Positions 38,312 to 47,543 of a stretch of 64,000 bases of DNA are shown here, in pieces; position 1 is the stretch's first letter, and each line of letters begins with the position of its first letter. Source of the DNA: Yamadazyma tenuis (lineage: Eukaryota > Ascomycota > Pichiomycetes > Serinales > Debaryomycetaceae). The stretch lies in NCBI RefSeq assembly GCF_029203305.1, contig NC_089466.1:372001-436000 (forward strand), read 5' to 3'. The notes under the pieces were generated by a model that was given only the letters and a program-made list of their open reading frames with translations, did no database searches and was not told the DNA's origin. Position numbers and translations under genes: made by a program.

Positions 38312-40039
38312 CTATACCAAACTCGATTTTGATGCTTTTCTACTAAATCTCTTCTTCATTTTGTTACTGATATTGTTGTTCCATGCGACGCCACTCATTA
38401 TAGAACGATTGAATCCATAAACATCATGAATATCATCGTCTCCGGTTAACAATCTCCGTTCTTGAGCATTCATCTCGGGATTAATAACAGAGTTGCTCTT
38501 ATTCTTTAACTTTTGTCTCTGTTTGGCAACAAACTCCCTGCATTTGTTGATTTCGTCTTGAGATATTGACCCGTAACCATATCCTCCAATTTTCTTGAAG
38601 CAGTTATCCACAAGAACATTTGGATTGATCAATGTTTTGGGGAAACTCTGCATAAATTGAAACAATTCGACTTGTTCTAGTTCAGTGTTCTTCTTGCGTG
38701 GTTTTGCGTTTTGAAATTCTTCACTCTCAAGACAAGTTTTACACAACGTTAAGGCAAATCTGAAAATGGTCTTGGATCCTTCGTACCATAAGATATCCCA
38801 AATCCGTAATACGCTTTCAATAGGCAATACACCCACAAAAACCGACATGAACCACGAAGATGTGACTAGTGTTACTGGTGGAAGTTTGGTAAGAATCTTG
38901 TCTTCAGATAATACCTCTCCTTCGAAGGTCTTACCTAAAATTGACCACAACAGGGGAATATACTCCTTAATGCACAACATCAAAACTCCTTGATCGGTAT
39001 GAACCCCTTCTAAATTTTTGGAGTGAACCTTTGGAATTATCCTTTCGGTCAAGATTACTAACAACCAAAAGGACCTTTCTTCACTCATGAATAACAAAAG
39101 CAACCCAGCAAGGAAGTTTAAGGACTGGCAATATCCAATTTGAGGCTGGTAGTGAGCAAATGCCACCAATACCCTCCGAAGAGACCTGATCATTGGACTG
39201 CTATTCTTTTCTTCTTCTTGTGATTGCGGTTTCTGCTTCCCTGGTGTACCATCCTGATTGCTTCTCAATGACCCATTGAAGTAAATGTTGTCAGGAAATG
39301 TTCGATTTAAGTCTCTTTCAATCACATCTGTATCCTTGTTCTGTAAATTTTTGGTGTCTCTGACTATTTTGTCATATACTCCCACATGCTTGTTCAACTT
39401 TTCGTATCCACCAGCATAGAAGAACCAAGCACTCCCTCTCCACTCACCAGGAATGCCTTTGCGTATAAGCTTCTTAACCTTATCCGATTTTGGAGGAAAT
39501 CGGCTAGGTATAGTCTTTTCCGAGTCCACCTGAAGGCCATTAGATTTCAATAACATCACCCATTTGGTCTTTCTTTCTTTCAAGAATTCAGCGTATTCCT
39601 TAAACCAATCGTTATATGTTTCATTGGTGATACTCAGATGAACTGATACTTTTTTAAACCCGTATCTATCAAAGTCCCCGTTAAGAATCTCCTTAGTTGT
39701 CTGCTGATTTATCGACTGGATATACAGGGGCCGTTTGGCATTGGCAAGTAATTCATCGCTAAGACTATCGGAGTATGCAAATGTGGTAGTTTTAGGTCTC
39801 ATATTGGTATCATTGTTTTCAGCCAAACTAAGATCAAGGGCCACGTCTAATTTTGATGTATTGAGTGTGTTTTGTTCATCCTCAGAATCTTCTTTATACA
39901 TATCAAGTAATGAGTAATTATTGGAGTAGTTTGATTCGGATCGTTGATGCATGGTAGTATTAGCCTTGCTATCTTGGTTAGCACAAGCATTGCCATTGGG
40001 TTCTAGGGACGTGTTGTTCAGCATTTCATTAGGTTCCAT
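38312..40039 (-). CDS. MSB3: Rab GTPase-activating protein Gyp3/Msb3-like (TBC domain)
   Basis: Stimulates GTP hydrolysis by Rabs such as Sec4 and Vps21, linking polarised secretion and endosomal traffic. The 575-residue product has a disordered N-terminal region of about 105 residues and then a TBC domain from about residue 190 (IRKGIPGEWRGSAWFFYAGG). The dual-finger residues are Arg246 (in IERDLNRTFPD) and Gln305 (in YCQSLNFLAG). A basic tail ends the protein. The match to the Msb3/Msb4 pair is better than to other Gyp proteins, as I recall them; which of the two it represents is not decidable here. Confidence 0.85.
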   Translation of the reverse strand: MEPNEMLNNTSLEPNGNACANQDSKANTTMHQRSESNYSNNYSLLDMYKEDSEDEQNTLNTSKLDVALDLSLAENNDTNMRPKTTTFAYSDSLSDELLANAKRPLYIQSINQQTTKEILNGDFDRYGFKKVSVHLSITNETYNDWFKEYAEFLKERKTKWVMLLKSNGLQVDSEKTIPSRFPPKSDKVKKLIRKGIPGEWRGSAWFFYAGGYEKLNKHVGVYDKIVRDTKNLQNKDTDVIERDLNRTFPDNIYFNGSLRSNQDGTPGKQKPQSQEEEKNSSPMIRSLRRVLVAFAHYQPQIGYCQSLNFLAGLLLLFMSEERSFWLLVILTERIIPKVHSKNLEGVHTDQGVLMLCIKEYIPLLWSILGKTFEGEVLSEDKILTKLPPVTLVTSSWFMSVFVGVLPIESVLRIWDILWYEGSKTIFRFALTLCKTCLESEEFQNAKPRKKNTELEQVELFQFMQSFPKTLINPNVLVDNCFKKIGGYGYGSISQDEINKCREFVAKQRQKLKNKSNSVINPEMNAQERRLLTGDDDIHDVYGFNRSIMSGVAWNNNISNKMKKRFSRKASKSSLV

Positions 40040-40210
40040 AGTTCTTTAATATTGACTTCCTCCTCGTTTATACCATTTATGACTCCCAGTTGGAGATGTG
40101 TAAAGGTTGTGAAGATTTGGCTGGCACGCTAGCTGAATCGAACTTGTAACAAATTTTACCCACCTTAATTTCGCGGCTTTGTATATATCTTGACATTCGG
40201 GTAACAATTA
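40040..40210. promoter_or_regulatory. Divergent promoter MSB3 / RIM21-like
   Basis: A 171-bp spacer between two divergent starts. I see only AT-rich stretches (TGTATATATC near 40178) and no specific operator. Confidence 0.4.
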
Positions 40211-41770
40211 ATGTCCTGGAGAAATACTGAATGGACTCGTCCGTATGCCTCTTGTGAGGAGTTGGAGCTTCCATCGGGATTACTAATACCCCAGAGCCAG
40301 AAAATGCACATTTTTATAAATCAAGCACTCTACAAAATGAATTGTTATGAGAATGCAACGCCTAGGATGAGTGCAAGTGATGGTAAGCTCGAGTCCACAT
40401 ATGCTTCAAATCTACCGATAGTGGACTATTCTTGGGCCCAATTCACCCGACATTATAGCAAGGGAGGTTTTGAATATAGCGTGGTTCCCATAATATACTC
40501 GGTATCTGCCCTGGCAGTTATCACTTGGTTTTTGACTATTTTCATATTAACCAGTTACACAATAAAGTCCTCATTACTACTAAAATCATCAACCATATTG
40601 TCGTCAATATTTCTTATGATTGTTATGATTAGAGGAATCTATGAGTTAGACTTTGAACAAAAAAATGGCTATTTATCAGGACTAGGTTTCCTTGATACCC
40701 TTAATAATTCCCTATACCTTAAGATATTTGACTTCTTGTCGGTATTGCTATTACAAATTAATCAGGTACAAGTCATCATGAGATTGTTTTCAAGACAGAA
40801 TGATAAAAGACTCATATTACTGCTTGGATTGACAGCTAGTCTTTCGTCTCAAATAATTTGGGCAATCTCTAAGTTCCATGATTTCGGTTCTTCAAGTGAA
40901 ACAGGTTACATTTTGCCAACCTTCATCTATTTGACAAGAACTTCTATGGCAATTTGCTATGCATCTTTGATTACGGTGTTTTTGATATTGAAATCGAATG
41001 ACATTATAGCCCATCGAAACATTTGGCTTATCACCGTCCTCACATTGATCGTCATTTGTGGACCAGTAGCTTTCTTTGTTGCTGATGTGGCAAATGCATT
41101 TGTGTATGAGCTTTCTGATATTTTTTCAGTGGTTACATACGTTATATGTGTGGTCATTCCATGGGAATGGTGTAATAGGTACAATATGATCATGCGAATG
41201 AAGGAAAAAGAAGGTGTTCTCGGAAGGCGATTCTTCGAAGACGAATTTTACCATCTCGATGGGCTTGAGTTATTCGTAGAGGATTCTGACCCGGAAAATG
41301 ATAATAATGAAAATCAAGCTGGAGATTCCCAAAATAGAGGTAAGAGAGAAGGTAGGTATGTCTCCTTACAAAAGAAAGTTAGTCGGCTTGATGACCCACC
41401 TACTACTCTAATGAACATGTGGGGAAAGACCACTCTGGCCTTTGTGGGTATAGCAGATGCTATAATTGCAACTGGTTTTGCAATCCCTCGGTCTGTAAGT
41501 GTTCCGAGTGCTTCTGGCTCGTACAATAATAATAATGACCATAGAGACCCTGAGACAATCCCCTTGGACGATTTGACCTCTGGTACTTATCCCGCCGCTA
41601 TAGTGGGAGTAGAACATCAAGCACGTACCTTGGATATTAACACAAGAAACAGAAGAGATATTTTTGTGTACTCCACAAAACAAGTTACTATCAATTTTAG
41701 TGACGATGACGAAAATAATGACAATCACATCAACTACCAGAACCATAACAACCATGAAAGGTTGCGATAG
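40211..41770 (+). CDS. PalH/Rim21/Dfg16-family ambient-pH sensor
   Basis: A 519-residue seven-span plasma-membrane protein of the Rim101/PacC alkaline-response pathway. An N-terminal extracellular segment of about 85 residues contains Cys and an N-glycosylation site (NAT). Seven helices lie between about 92 and 325. The family motif IPWEWCNRYNMI follows at the end of TM7. The long cytosolic tail is acidic and Asn/Asp-rich, as in sensors that bind the arrestin Rim8. Rim21 and Dfg16 are paralogues, and I cannot tell which one this is. The 5' gene end is divergent from MSB3. Confidence 0.77.
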   Translation: MSWRNTEWTRPYASCEELELPSGLLIPQSQKMHIFINQALYKMNCYENATPRMSASDGKLESTYASNLPIVDYSWAQFTRHYSKGGFEYSVVPIIYSVSALAVITWFLTIFILTSYTIKSSLLLKSSTILSSIFLMIVMIRGIYELDFEQKNGYLSGLGFLDTLNNSLYLKIFDFLSVLLLQINQVQVIMRLFSRQNDKRLILLLGLTASLSSQIIWAISKFHDFGSSSETGYILPTFIYLTRTSMAICYASLITVFLILKSNDIIAHRNIWLITVLTLIVICGPVAFFVADVANAFVYELSDIFSVVTYVICVVIPWEWCNRYNMIMRMKEKEGVLGRRFFEDEFYHLDGLELFVEDSDPENDNNENQAGDSQNRGKREGRYVSLQKKVSRLDDPPTTLMNMWGKTTLAFVGIADAIIATGFAIPRSVSVPSASGSYNNNNDHRDPETIPLDDLTSGTYPAAIVGVEHQARTLDINTRNRRDIFVYSTKQVTINFSDDDENNDNHINYQNHNNHERLR

Positions 41771-42198
41771 GAACTCTTATGTACAAAATTATATAATTCT
41801 ATTAGAACTTTTATGGAATTGGTTGCTGTTGATAATGAATACAAATACCCTTGGATAGTCAACTAAAATGAACATGTAATAAAAGCTTGAACTGACCTCT
41901 ATTTGGGTAGTGGGTAGAACAGATTAAATATTTCATTAGAAGTGAGAATCTTGCAATACCTAAAAATAAATTATAATACCCTATGCAAAACTTATCCGCA
42001 TCCATTACTCCTTCCTCCTTGTGGCTGGTCAATCCTTATCTTTTACCCATTATTCTCTACTCACCCCCTGATCGCCCCCTATTCACCCCTTCCCCCCTTG
42101 CCCCCTTCTTCTTATTGTTTTATTTATTTTGCATCAAAGACGAGCGGCTATATAAAATGTCTATAAGCGCACAAATGCAACACCTGTCAAATTAAATT
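41771..42198. other. 428-bp spacer between convergent genes, with promoter-like content
   Basis: Both neighbours (the pH sensor and RIB2) end here, so no promoter is expected. Yet the right half is a C/T-rich strand containing five CCCCT pentamers and then a TATATAAAA. A 70-codon open frame (41983-42195) crosses it but is low-complexity and spans the TATA box. Confidence 0.6.
42065..42157 (+). promoter_or_regulatory. Orphan stress-type promoter: five CCCCT boxes plus TATA
   Basis: CCCCT occurs at 42065, 42076, 42086, 42094 and 42102, roughly one helical turn apart. TATATAAAA follows at 42149-42157. CCCCT is the stress-response element bound by Msn2/4-type zinc fingers. The arrangement points rightward into the 3' end of RIB2, so a product would be antisense to RIB2 or a non-coding RNA. 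The C/T tract could also be simple sequence. Confidence 0.4.
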
Positions 42199-44043
42199 CT
42201 AGGACCCTTCAGTTTCTATTTTATCGTGGCCCTTTTTGGCAATCTTAATGGCTCGTTCTTCGAACCCTGGTATGTGAATATATTCAATTCCATGAGATAC
42301 CAACTTGCTTACACTGTTATTGTCCTTGACAAAGTCATCTGGTTCTGATACTCCTACAAAACAAGTAGAAATATTCGTCTCCAAGATTCTATCAGCGCAA
42401 GGTAAGTTTCCACTCAACCTAAAAGTGCATGGCTCCATGGTGGTATAGATTTCTGTGCCTTTTGGTAGAGGTTTTCTGGTTCTTTTCTGGTACTTTTCTA
42501 ACGCACATTGTTCAGCATGGGTATTACCTTCGAGTTCTCTGGTATGACCAGTTTCTAAGACTTCACCATCGTGCACCAAGACTGCCCCTACATTGAACTG
42601 AGTTTGAGTCTCTCCACATTTATCTGCTTCTTCAAGTGCTAATTCCATGAACCCTTTTGTACTCTGCGATGCCCAATCAGGGAATGTCGTTTTATAAGAC
42701 CAGGATTTATCGGCAGCTTCATATTTATAGGCATGCAACCATAGCTCAAGATCATTGAACCCGGGGTCTGTGTATAATGGTGAATCACAAACAGTGCATT
42801 TCTCGCCTGTCATTACTTCACCGTCACCTTCTGGATGAATCCAGGTTGAGACTGCTCTATCTTTTCCAGTCCCATCAAGCTTAGACACTATTTCATCTGT
42901 ATTGCCTTCGTTATTTTTACCCAAGTTTGGGCCCCAGACGTATTCACTTGAATATATTGGATCGTTGGCAATCGGATGTCCAAGAAATTGCAAGTGTACT
43001 CTAATTTGATGGGTTCTACCTGTTAAAGGTAAGCACTTAACAATGGAGGTATTAGACTTTTTGTCATAAGATAGTCTCCTAAATACCGTCTTGGCTTCCT
43101 TCCCTTCTTTCTCATCAACTCTGTTCAAAGTCAACTTAGGCGCTATTGTTCTCAAAGGTTTGTCTACTGTAATTTCTTCAACGGGGAATAAGCCTGCAAC
43201 TCTTGCAATGTATTCTTTTCTGACACTTCGGTCTTTTATCTGTTGAACAAATCCGTCAGCTCCTTTGGAAGTTTTCCCTAAAAACATAAGTCCACTGGTC
43301 AACCTATCGAGCCTATTACATGGGTGAACCACTTTCCCATACTCATGCTGAAAAATCTTTGTAATCGTATTGAATCGGTATCTTCCAGTTGGATGGACAG
43401 GGATCCCAGAAGGCTTATCAATAGCAATTATATTCTCATTTTCAAATATGATTTTGATTTCTTTTGAACTTACACATGGTTCATGTCTATGGGCTCTATG
43501 GCTTATCAAATCTCCGTTACGGACAATAGTGTCCAAGTCAGCTGGTTTCTTATTTAAAGTCACTTGACCTGAAGCAATTGCTTTCTTGTAGAAGTCGGCA
43601 TCTTTGTCTCGGAACTCGTCAACAAAAATATCAAGTAAAGGTCTGTCTCTCCATCGTAATTTACAAAATGTCAAATAGGTGAAAAAATATGGGGGAACTC
43701 TTCTCAATGCTCCATCTATAATATAACTGGCTCCTTCGGTCTCTTCTTCTGATATTGTTTTCAGTTTGTTCAATATGTTTATCAGATCTGAATGTTTGTC
43801 CCCCCCGAGTTGTTCGTACGCAGTCAATGAAGTTTTGTCTATTGCTTGTCTTCTCAATCTAAATCCATTGCTATCTCTGACTTTGGAGAGACCAAATAGA
43901 TTACGATCTTCAGGAGGGATGGAAGCTGGTCTTTTGTTTGAGTTTGGTTTGATATTGTCGGCCATTCTTTTTATAACACTTCGAACTAACCTACTGATCA
44001 TACCATTTGCAAAAGAAACGGTAATAAGTTTTGTCAGTTCCAT
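42199..44043 (-). CDS. RIB2: Rib2: DRAP deaminase fused to tRNA pseudouridine synthase
   Basis: Bifunctional enzyme. The C-terminal domain deaminates 2,5-diamino-6-ribitylamino-pyrimidinone phosphate in riboflavin synthesis; the N-terminal domain is an RluA-type pseudouridine synthase. In the 614-residue product the synthase aspartate is Asp246 in [10 protein letters not shown], with [11 protein letters not shown] further on. The deaminase zinc site is His509-Ala-Glu511, Cys539 and Cys549 (HAEQC and [13 protein letters not shown]). Both active sites are intact. Met27 (MADNIKPN) is an alternative start; the upstream 26 residues are basic and hydrophobic and could be a presequence. S. cerevisiae Rib2 is 591 aa. 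Confidence 0.93.
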   Translation of the reverse strand: MELTKLITVSFANGMISRLVRSVIKRMADNIKPNSNKRPASIPPEDRNLFGLSKVRDSNGFRLRRQAIDKTSLTAYEQLGGDKHSDLINILNKLKTISEEETEGASYIIDGALRRVPPYFFTYLTFCKLRWRDRPLLDIFVDEFRDKDADFYKKAIASGQVTLNKKPADLDTIVRNGDLISHRAHRHEPCVSSKEIKIIFENENIIAIDKPSGIPVHPTGRYRFNTITKIFQHEYGKVVHPCNRLDRLTSGLMFLGKTSKGADGFVQQIKDRSVRKEYIARVAGLFPVEEITVDKPLRTIAPKLTLNRVDEKEGKEAKTVFRRLSYDKKSNTSIVKCLPLTGRTHQIRVHLQFLGHPIANDPIYSSEYVWGPNLGKNNEGNTDEIVSKLDGTGKDRAVSTWIHPEGDGEVMTGEKCTVCDSPLYTDPGFNDLELWLHAYKYEAADKSWSYKTTFPDWASQSTKGFMELALEEADKCGETQTQFNVGAVLVHDGEVLETGHTRELEGNTHAEQCALEKYQKRTRKPLPKGTEIYTTMEPCTFRLSGNLPCADRILETNISTCFVGVSEPDDFVKDNNSVSKLVSHGIEYIHIPGFEERAIKIAKKGHDKIETEGS

Positions 44044-44102
44044 TTCGCGATGATTTTAATCGTACTATTTGTAAATTTTGCATCCATTCCCAAAAGCTAT
44101 TC

Positions 44103-45632
44103 CTATATAATTCCTTGCTTTTTTAGTTGGATATAGTCTCTTTCTGACATTACATTTCCCTCGTTATCTTCTACTTCTATAGCATCATCAGCTATCCCAT
44201 CTTGCAATTTGGATTCTCGTTTTAAAGTAACCCATAATTGTTGTGCTTCATCTATTTTGGTAATATTGGCAAAAAGACTCATTTTGCTTGTATCAACCCC
44301 TAAGAATTTTAGTCCTCGTTGGTGCTTGACTGAACTAAAGTGCTTTTCAAAACTTATACGTCCTTTGTAGCTCATATTCCCACAAATTTCACACTCATAA
44401 CTATGATGTAAACCTTGAAGCTTGTAGAGCCAAAATGGAATAGGCGTTCCATCCGCCCCAAGAGGCAAATCTTTGAATAACTCATTATCTTCGTCATCAG
44501 AGCTCTCATTTCCTGATGAGCCGGAATAGTTTGAATCTGCAGTTGTATAATCGGACTCCTCTTCCTTGTTTTCACTTAATTCAATCATTCTTTCTCTCTC
44601 GGTCATTCCTTCTTGTCTTTCAATATTATTGATTGTATCTTCTATTGAAACCTTCAAGGTTTCCAGAAGACGCTTGATTATGAACTCTTTGTACTTGTTT
44701 GCTGAAATCTCTGTTTCGTTGGCATCTTCTGTGACAAGCTTCTTGGCATTCTTTTTATGTTTCTTCCCATCAAGATGTCCTTTGTAGACCGTTTCTTTAC
44801 TGAATGTTCTGTCACAAGCCTTACAATATACTTCGCCATTCTCATCAGTCTTTCCTACATCTCCATCACTATTGTCCTTGAAGCTCAGTTCAATCTCATG
44901 AAGAAGCTTTGACACATCCTCTAATGGATCGATTCTCTTGAGAAAGCCAGATAAATAAACGCACAAATTGTGGATGTACTTTTTGTAGGTGGGGTCATTG
45001 CTGACACCCTCATAAGGTACCTTGTTGAACATTCTCAAATACTCGATATAAGTGCAGTCACTTTTAGTGAGCAGGAGATAAGTCCCATGAAACAGTTTTA
45101 GATCTAAGAACTTGCCAAATTGCTCTTCTGGAGTGAATAAAGCGTCAATGTTAAGCAACCTTGAAGCGTTTTCACTGAGTACGTATTTCCTCTTAGCCCT
45201 TAATTTACCTTTCTTGCTGGTCAGGACCTCTTGTAATGGCGAACTTGAATATATGGAATATAACGATTTCAAATCTTCATTAAAAAGACTGCTATCTTCC
45301 TTCTCTTGTAACCCGTTCAACAAAGAGTCAAAATACTCAAATTTGAACTCTGGGTCATTAATCTTGTTAAGTGATGTTTCAACCAAGTCCTTGTCTAAAG
45401 AATTCAAGGCCTTTGTGTTTGAGTTGTATTTATCTTGAAATAGTTTGAGCTCATGCTTTTGTAACATGGTCTCTTTGAAAGGTCTTTCTTTGTTTCCAGA
45501 CAAAATATCATCTCTTTCTCTGATATTCGTAGGTATTAACGATGGATTCTTCCTAAATCTTTTTGAGGTCGCTTGGCGAATGATATCAAGTTCTTCCAAT
45601 CTGGATCGCTGTAGCTCTATGAATTGAGACAT
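44103..45632 (-). CDS. PRP9: Splicing factor Prp9 (SF3a60)
   Basis: U2 snRNP SF3a subunit that joins Prp11 and Prp21 for pre-spliceosome assembly. The 509-residue product starts with the conserved helix SQFIELQRSRLEELDIIRQA. A first C2H2-type finger (YCKACDRTF, GHLDGKKH) lies at about 270-295 and the C-terminal finger (YECEICGNMSY, KHFSSVKHQRGLKFLG) at about 413-445, the latter being the SF3a60 signature. An acidic Ser-rich linker separates them. Length fits S. cerevisiae Prp9 (530 aa). Confidence 0.94.
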   Translation of the reverse strand: MSQFIELQRSRLEELDIIRQATSKRFRKNPSLIPTNIRERDDILSGNKERPFKETMLQKHELKLFQDKYNSNTKALNSLDKDLVETSLNKINDPEFKFEYFDSLLNGLQEKEDSSLFNEDLKSLYSIYSSSPLQEVLTSKKGKLRAKRKYVLSENASRLLNIDALFTPEEQFGKFLDLKLFHGTYLLLTKSDCTYIEYLRMFNKVPYEGVSNDPTYKKYIHNLCVYLSGFLKRIDPLEDVSKLLHEIELSFKDNSDGDVGKTDENGEVYCKACDRTFSKETVYKGHLDGKKHKKNAKKLVTEDANETEISANKYKEFIIKRLLETLKVSIEDTINNIERQEGMTERERMIELSENKEEESDYTTADSNYSGSSGNESSDDEDNELFKDLPLGADGTPIPFWLYKLQGLHHSYECEICGNMSYKGRISFEKHFSSVKHQRGLKFLGVDTSKMSLFANITKIDEAQQLWVTLKRESKLQDGIADDAIEVEDNEGNVMSERDYIQLKKQGII

Positions 45633-45703
45633 CGGTGAGATGAGATTAAAGTATTTATTTATCTTCGCGATTAATATGGATCACGCTCTTCCCAAAGTTG
45701 CTT
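45633..45703. promoter_or_regulatory. Divergent promoter PRP9 / INP54 (71 bp)
   Basis: The two ATGs are 71 bp apart. The spacer has a GAGATGAGATT stretch beside PRP9 and a CGCGA near the middle; neither is a full consensus match to a known element. Confidence 0.45.
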
Positions 45704-47029
45704 ATGTCTTCTCGAACGGATACACCAAAAGAAATAGAACTTGACTTGTTCTTGTTCACACATAATTGTGGTAAACGAGGAATTGATTCTGATGTGTTTA
45801 TTCCTAAAGTAGCTAAAATCCTACCAAAGGAAGTGGCCGGTCTTTATGTGTTTGGGATAGAGGAAGCTTGCTCTATTATGGATGCTTCTTCTTACACAAC
45901 ATCTAATCCCCATTTTATCGCTGTAAACCAGGTACTTTTGGATACTTTACACAAAGCTTATGGGATGAGTGATACAAAGTTTCATACTGTCGGGATTTGT
46001 CATATTGGAGCAATTGGAATCTTTGTTATCACTCCATTTCCACTGAAAATTACAAAGGTCAGGTCTGCTTCTATGGGGTGTGGATATTTTTATTCCTCTA
46101 TGAAGGGTGCTGCTGGTTTAAGAGTGACATGGAAGCCTTCTGAGACTTCAGGTGAAATGGTTGATTTAACGTTTGCTGATGCTCATCTTTCGGCATATGA
46201 AGGTGAATATTATTGTGCTAAGAGAAACTATGAGGTTATACGGTTGATGAGAGCACTTGACTTTGGAGACGGGTACAGTTTCTTAAAACCCAACTCTCAC
46301 TCGTTCTTTATGGGAGATTTAAACTACAGAACCACCAAAGATATTAGGGCCGACACCAGTGCTATTGAAGAACTTACTTCTCTTCAAGATCAAACTATGA
46401 CAACCAATTCTTCCACAGAAGAATTGGTTCAAAAGTATGATGAATTAAGTGAAAGTATAAGAAATGATCAAGTGTTTATGGGCTTTACGGAAGCTTGTAT
46501 AGACTTCCCCCCCACGTACAAGTTCAATTTAGGGACAGCTATATACAACACTAAAAGATCGCCTTCTTGGTGCGATCGAATCCTTTACCAGTCCACTTAT
46601 CGAAACCGGCACGGAGCTTTCAAAAGTGGTCTTCTGTCTCTGGCTGTCCCAAGAGTCAAGGAGTACAATAGTGTGAAGGCGCTCTTCACTTCGGATCATC
46701 AACCAGTGTATTTGTCTATAAGCATCCCATTCGAACCACCAGAGTCAATCATTTCAAGTTCTGGATACTTGAAAATACTCCCCAACGATCAGGGTATTGA
46801 CCATTTCCATCGCAAAAACTCTAATGAAGTAATCGCTGACAGTGCTAGTGGGCCTACTCAAATCTATGGAAAATCTACAAAATTGGATAGGATCATTAGA
46901 TTTTATTTAACTCCATTATCGGATCTGGTAATTGGTAATGGGTTATGGGTTTCTACAACTCCCAGCGGTAGAATTGCCATATTGGTAGGATTGCTACTCT
47001 TGGTAGCCGTTTATCAAATTTTCAAATAA
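45704..47029 (+). CDS. INP54: Tail-anchored phosphatidylinositol-4,5-bisphosphate 5-phosphatase Inp54
   Basis: Removes the 5-phosphate of PI(4,5)P2 at the ER, giving PI4P. The 441-residue product has the 5-phosphatase motifs: the N-terminal LFTHNCGKRG strand, FADAHLSAYEGEYYCAKRN, the catalytic GDLNYR with Asp205 and Asn207, PSWCDRILY and TSDHQPVYLSI. It ends in a hydrophobic segment (IAILVGLLLLVAVYQIFK), a C-terminal ER anchor as in S. cerevisiae Inp54 (384 aa). The true ATG is 45704; two upstream codons begin with TTG. Confidence 0.9.
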   Translation: MSSRTDTPKEIELDLFLFTHNCGKRGIDSDVFIPKVAKILPKEVAGLYVFGIEEACSIMDASSYTTSNPHFIAVNQVLLDTLHKAYGMSDTKFHTVGICHIGAIGIFVITPFPLKITKVRSASMGCGYFYSSMKGAAGLRVTWKPSETSGEMVDLTFADAHLSAYEGEYYCAKRNYEVIRLMRALDFGDGYSFLKPNSHSFFMGDLNYRTTKDIRADTSAIEELTSLQDQTMTTNSSTEELVQKYDELSESIRNDQVFMGFTEACIDFPPTYKFNLGTAIYNTKRSPSWCDRILYQSTYRNRHGAFKSGLLSLAVPRVKEYNSVKALFTSDHQPVYLSISIPFEPPESIISSSGYLKILPNDQGIDHFHRKNSNEVIADSASGPTQIYGKSTKLDRIIRFYLTPLSDLVIGNGLWVSTTPSGRIAILVGLLLLVAVYQIFK

Positions 47030-47543
47030 TTCCTGTGAGGCTCAAGATATCCGTTATTAAGCGATAATTCCCGTTCATGTATAAATACTCGATCAAGGTC
47101 CTCCTATATTTGAAAATTCTGTATTGTTTACGTTATTCTAGTCAAAATTCGTTACATCCTACTATTGGCCTATATATTAATAAACTCATGGGTATAATCA
47201 GCCCTTCGTGACATATATAAGCAATGTCTGTAAAAAAATTGTTGGTCAGATTGCTTGACAAATTGGTGTCCAAATTGGTGTCCAAATTGGTGTCCATGGA
47301 TGTGGGAGCCCTAATTTGCTAGGTATTCAGGCAAAGTAAAGACTATTCGTACTATAAACCCGTTAGTTCAGGATGCTCTCTTGTGGTTGCCGTTTAGGAT
47401 CGTATGAGAAGACCACAAAACCGTATTTTTTTCTTGTGTGAAAATGCCTATAAGCCCTTTCACCCGTGCTACCAGGACACACATTGCAAAATTTTCCAAT
47501 TGTAACTCTGAATCTTTTGTAGGTATTCAAAAGCCCGTTATCA
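47030..47543. other. 514-bp promoter region of the amino-acid permease
   Basis: Lies between INP54 and the permease, both rightward. It contains a 12-bp tandem triplication (47260-47295), a TATATAAG near 47213 and one GATAA (47063-47067) of the type bound by nitrogen GATA factors. A single GATAA is weak evidence for nitrogen control. Confidence 0.5.
47260..47295 (+). repeat. Tandem repeat (AAATTGGTGTCC) x 3
   Basis: Three exact, gapless copies of a 12-bp unit, 249-284 bp upstream of the permease ATG. Exact identity implies recent expansion or selection as a reiterated binding site. The unit contains ATTGG, a reverse CCAAT box, in each copy. Confidence 0.85.

Noticed and set aside
41983..42195. 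70-codon open frame in the RIM21-like/RIB2 spacer
   Set aside because: Translated composition follows the C/T-rich tract, the frame runs through the TATA box, and it has no recognisable homology.
42250..42275. ATG plus GTATGT antisense to RIB2, as a first exon for the orphan promoter
   Set aside because: It coincides with conserved RIB2 codons on the other strand, and no acceptor or second exon could be identified.
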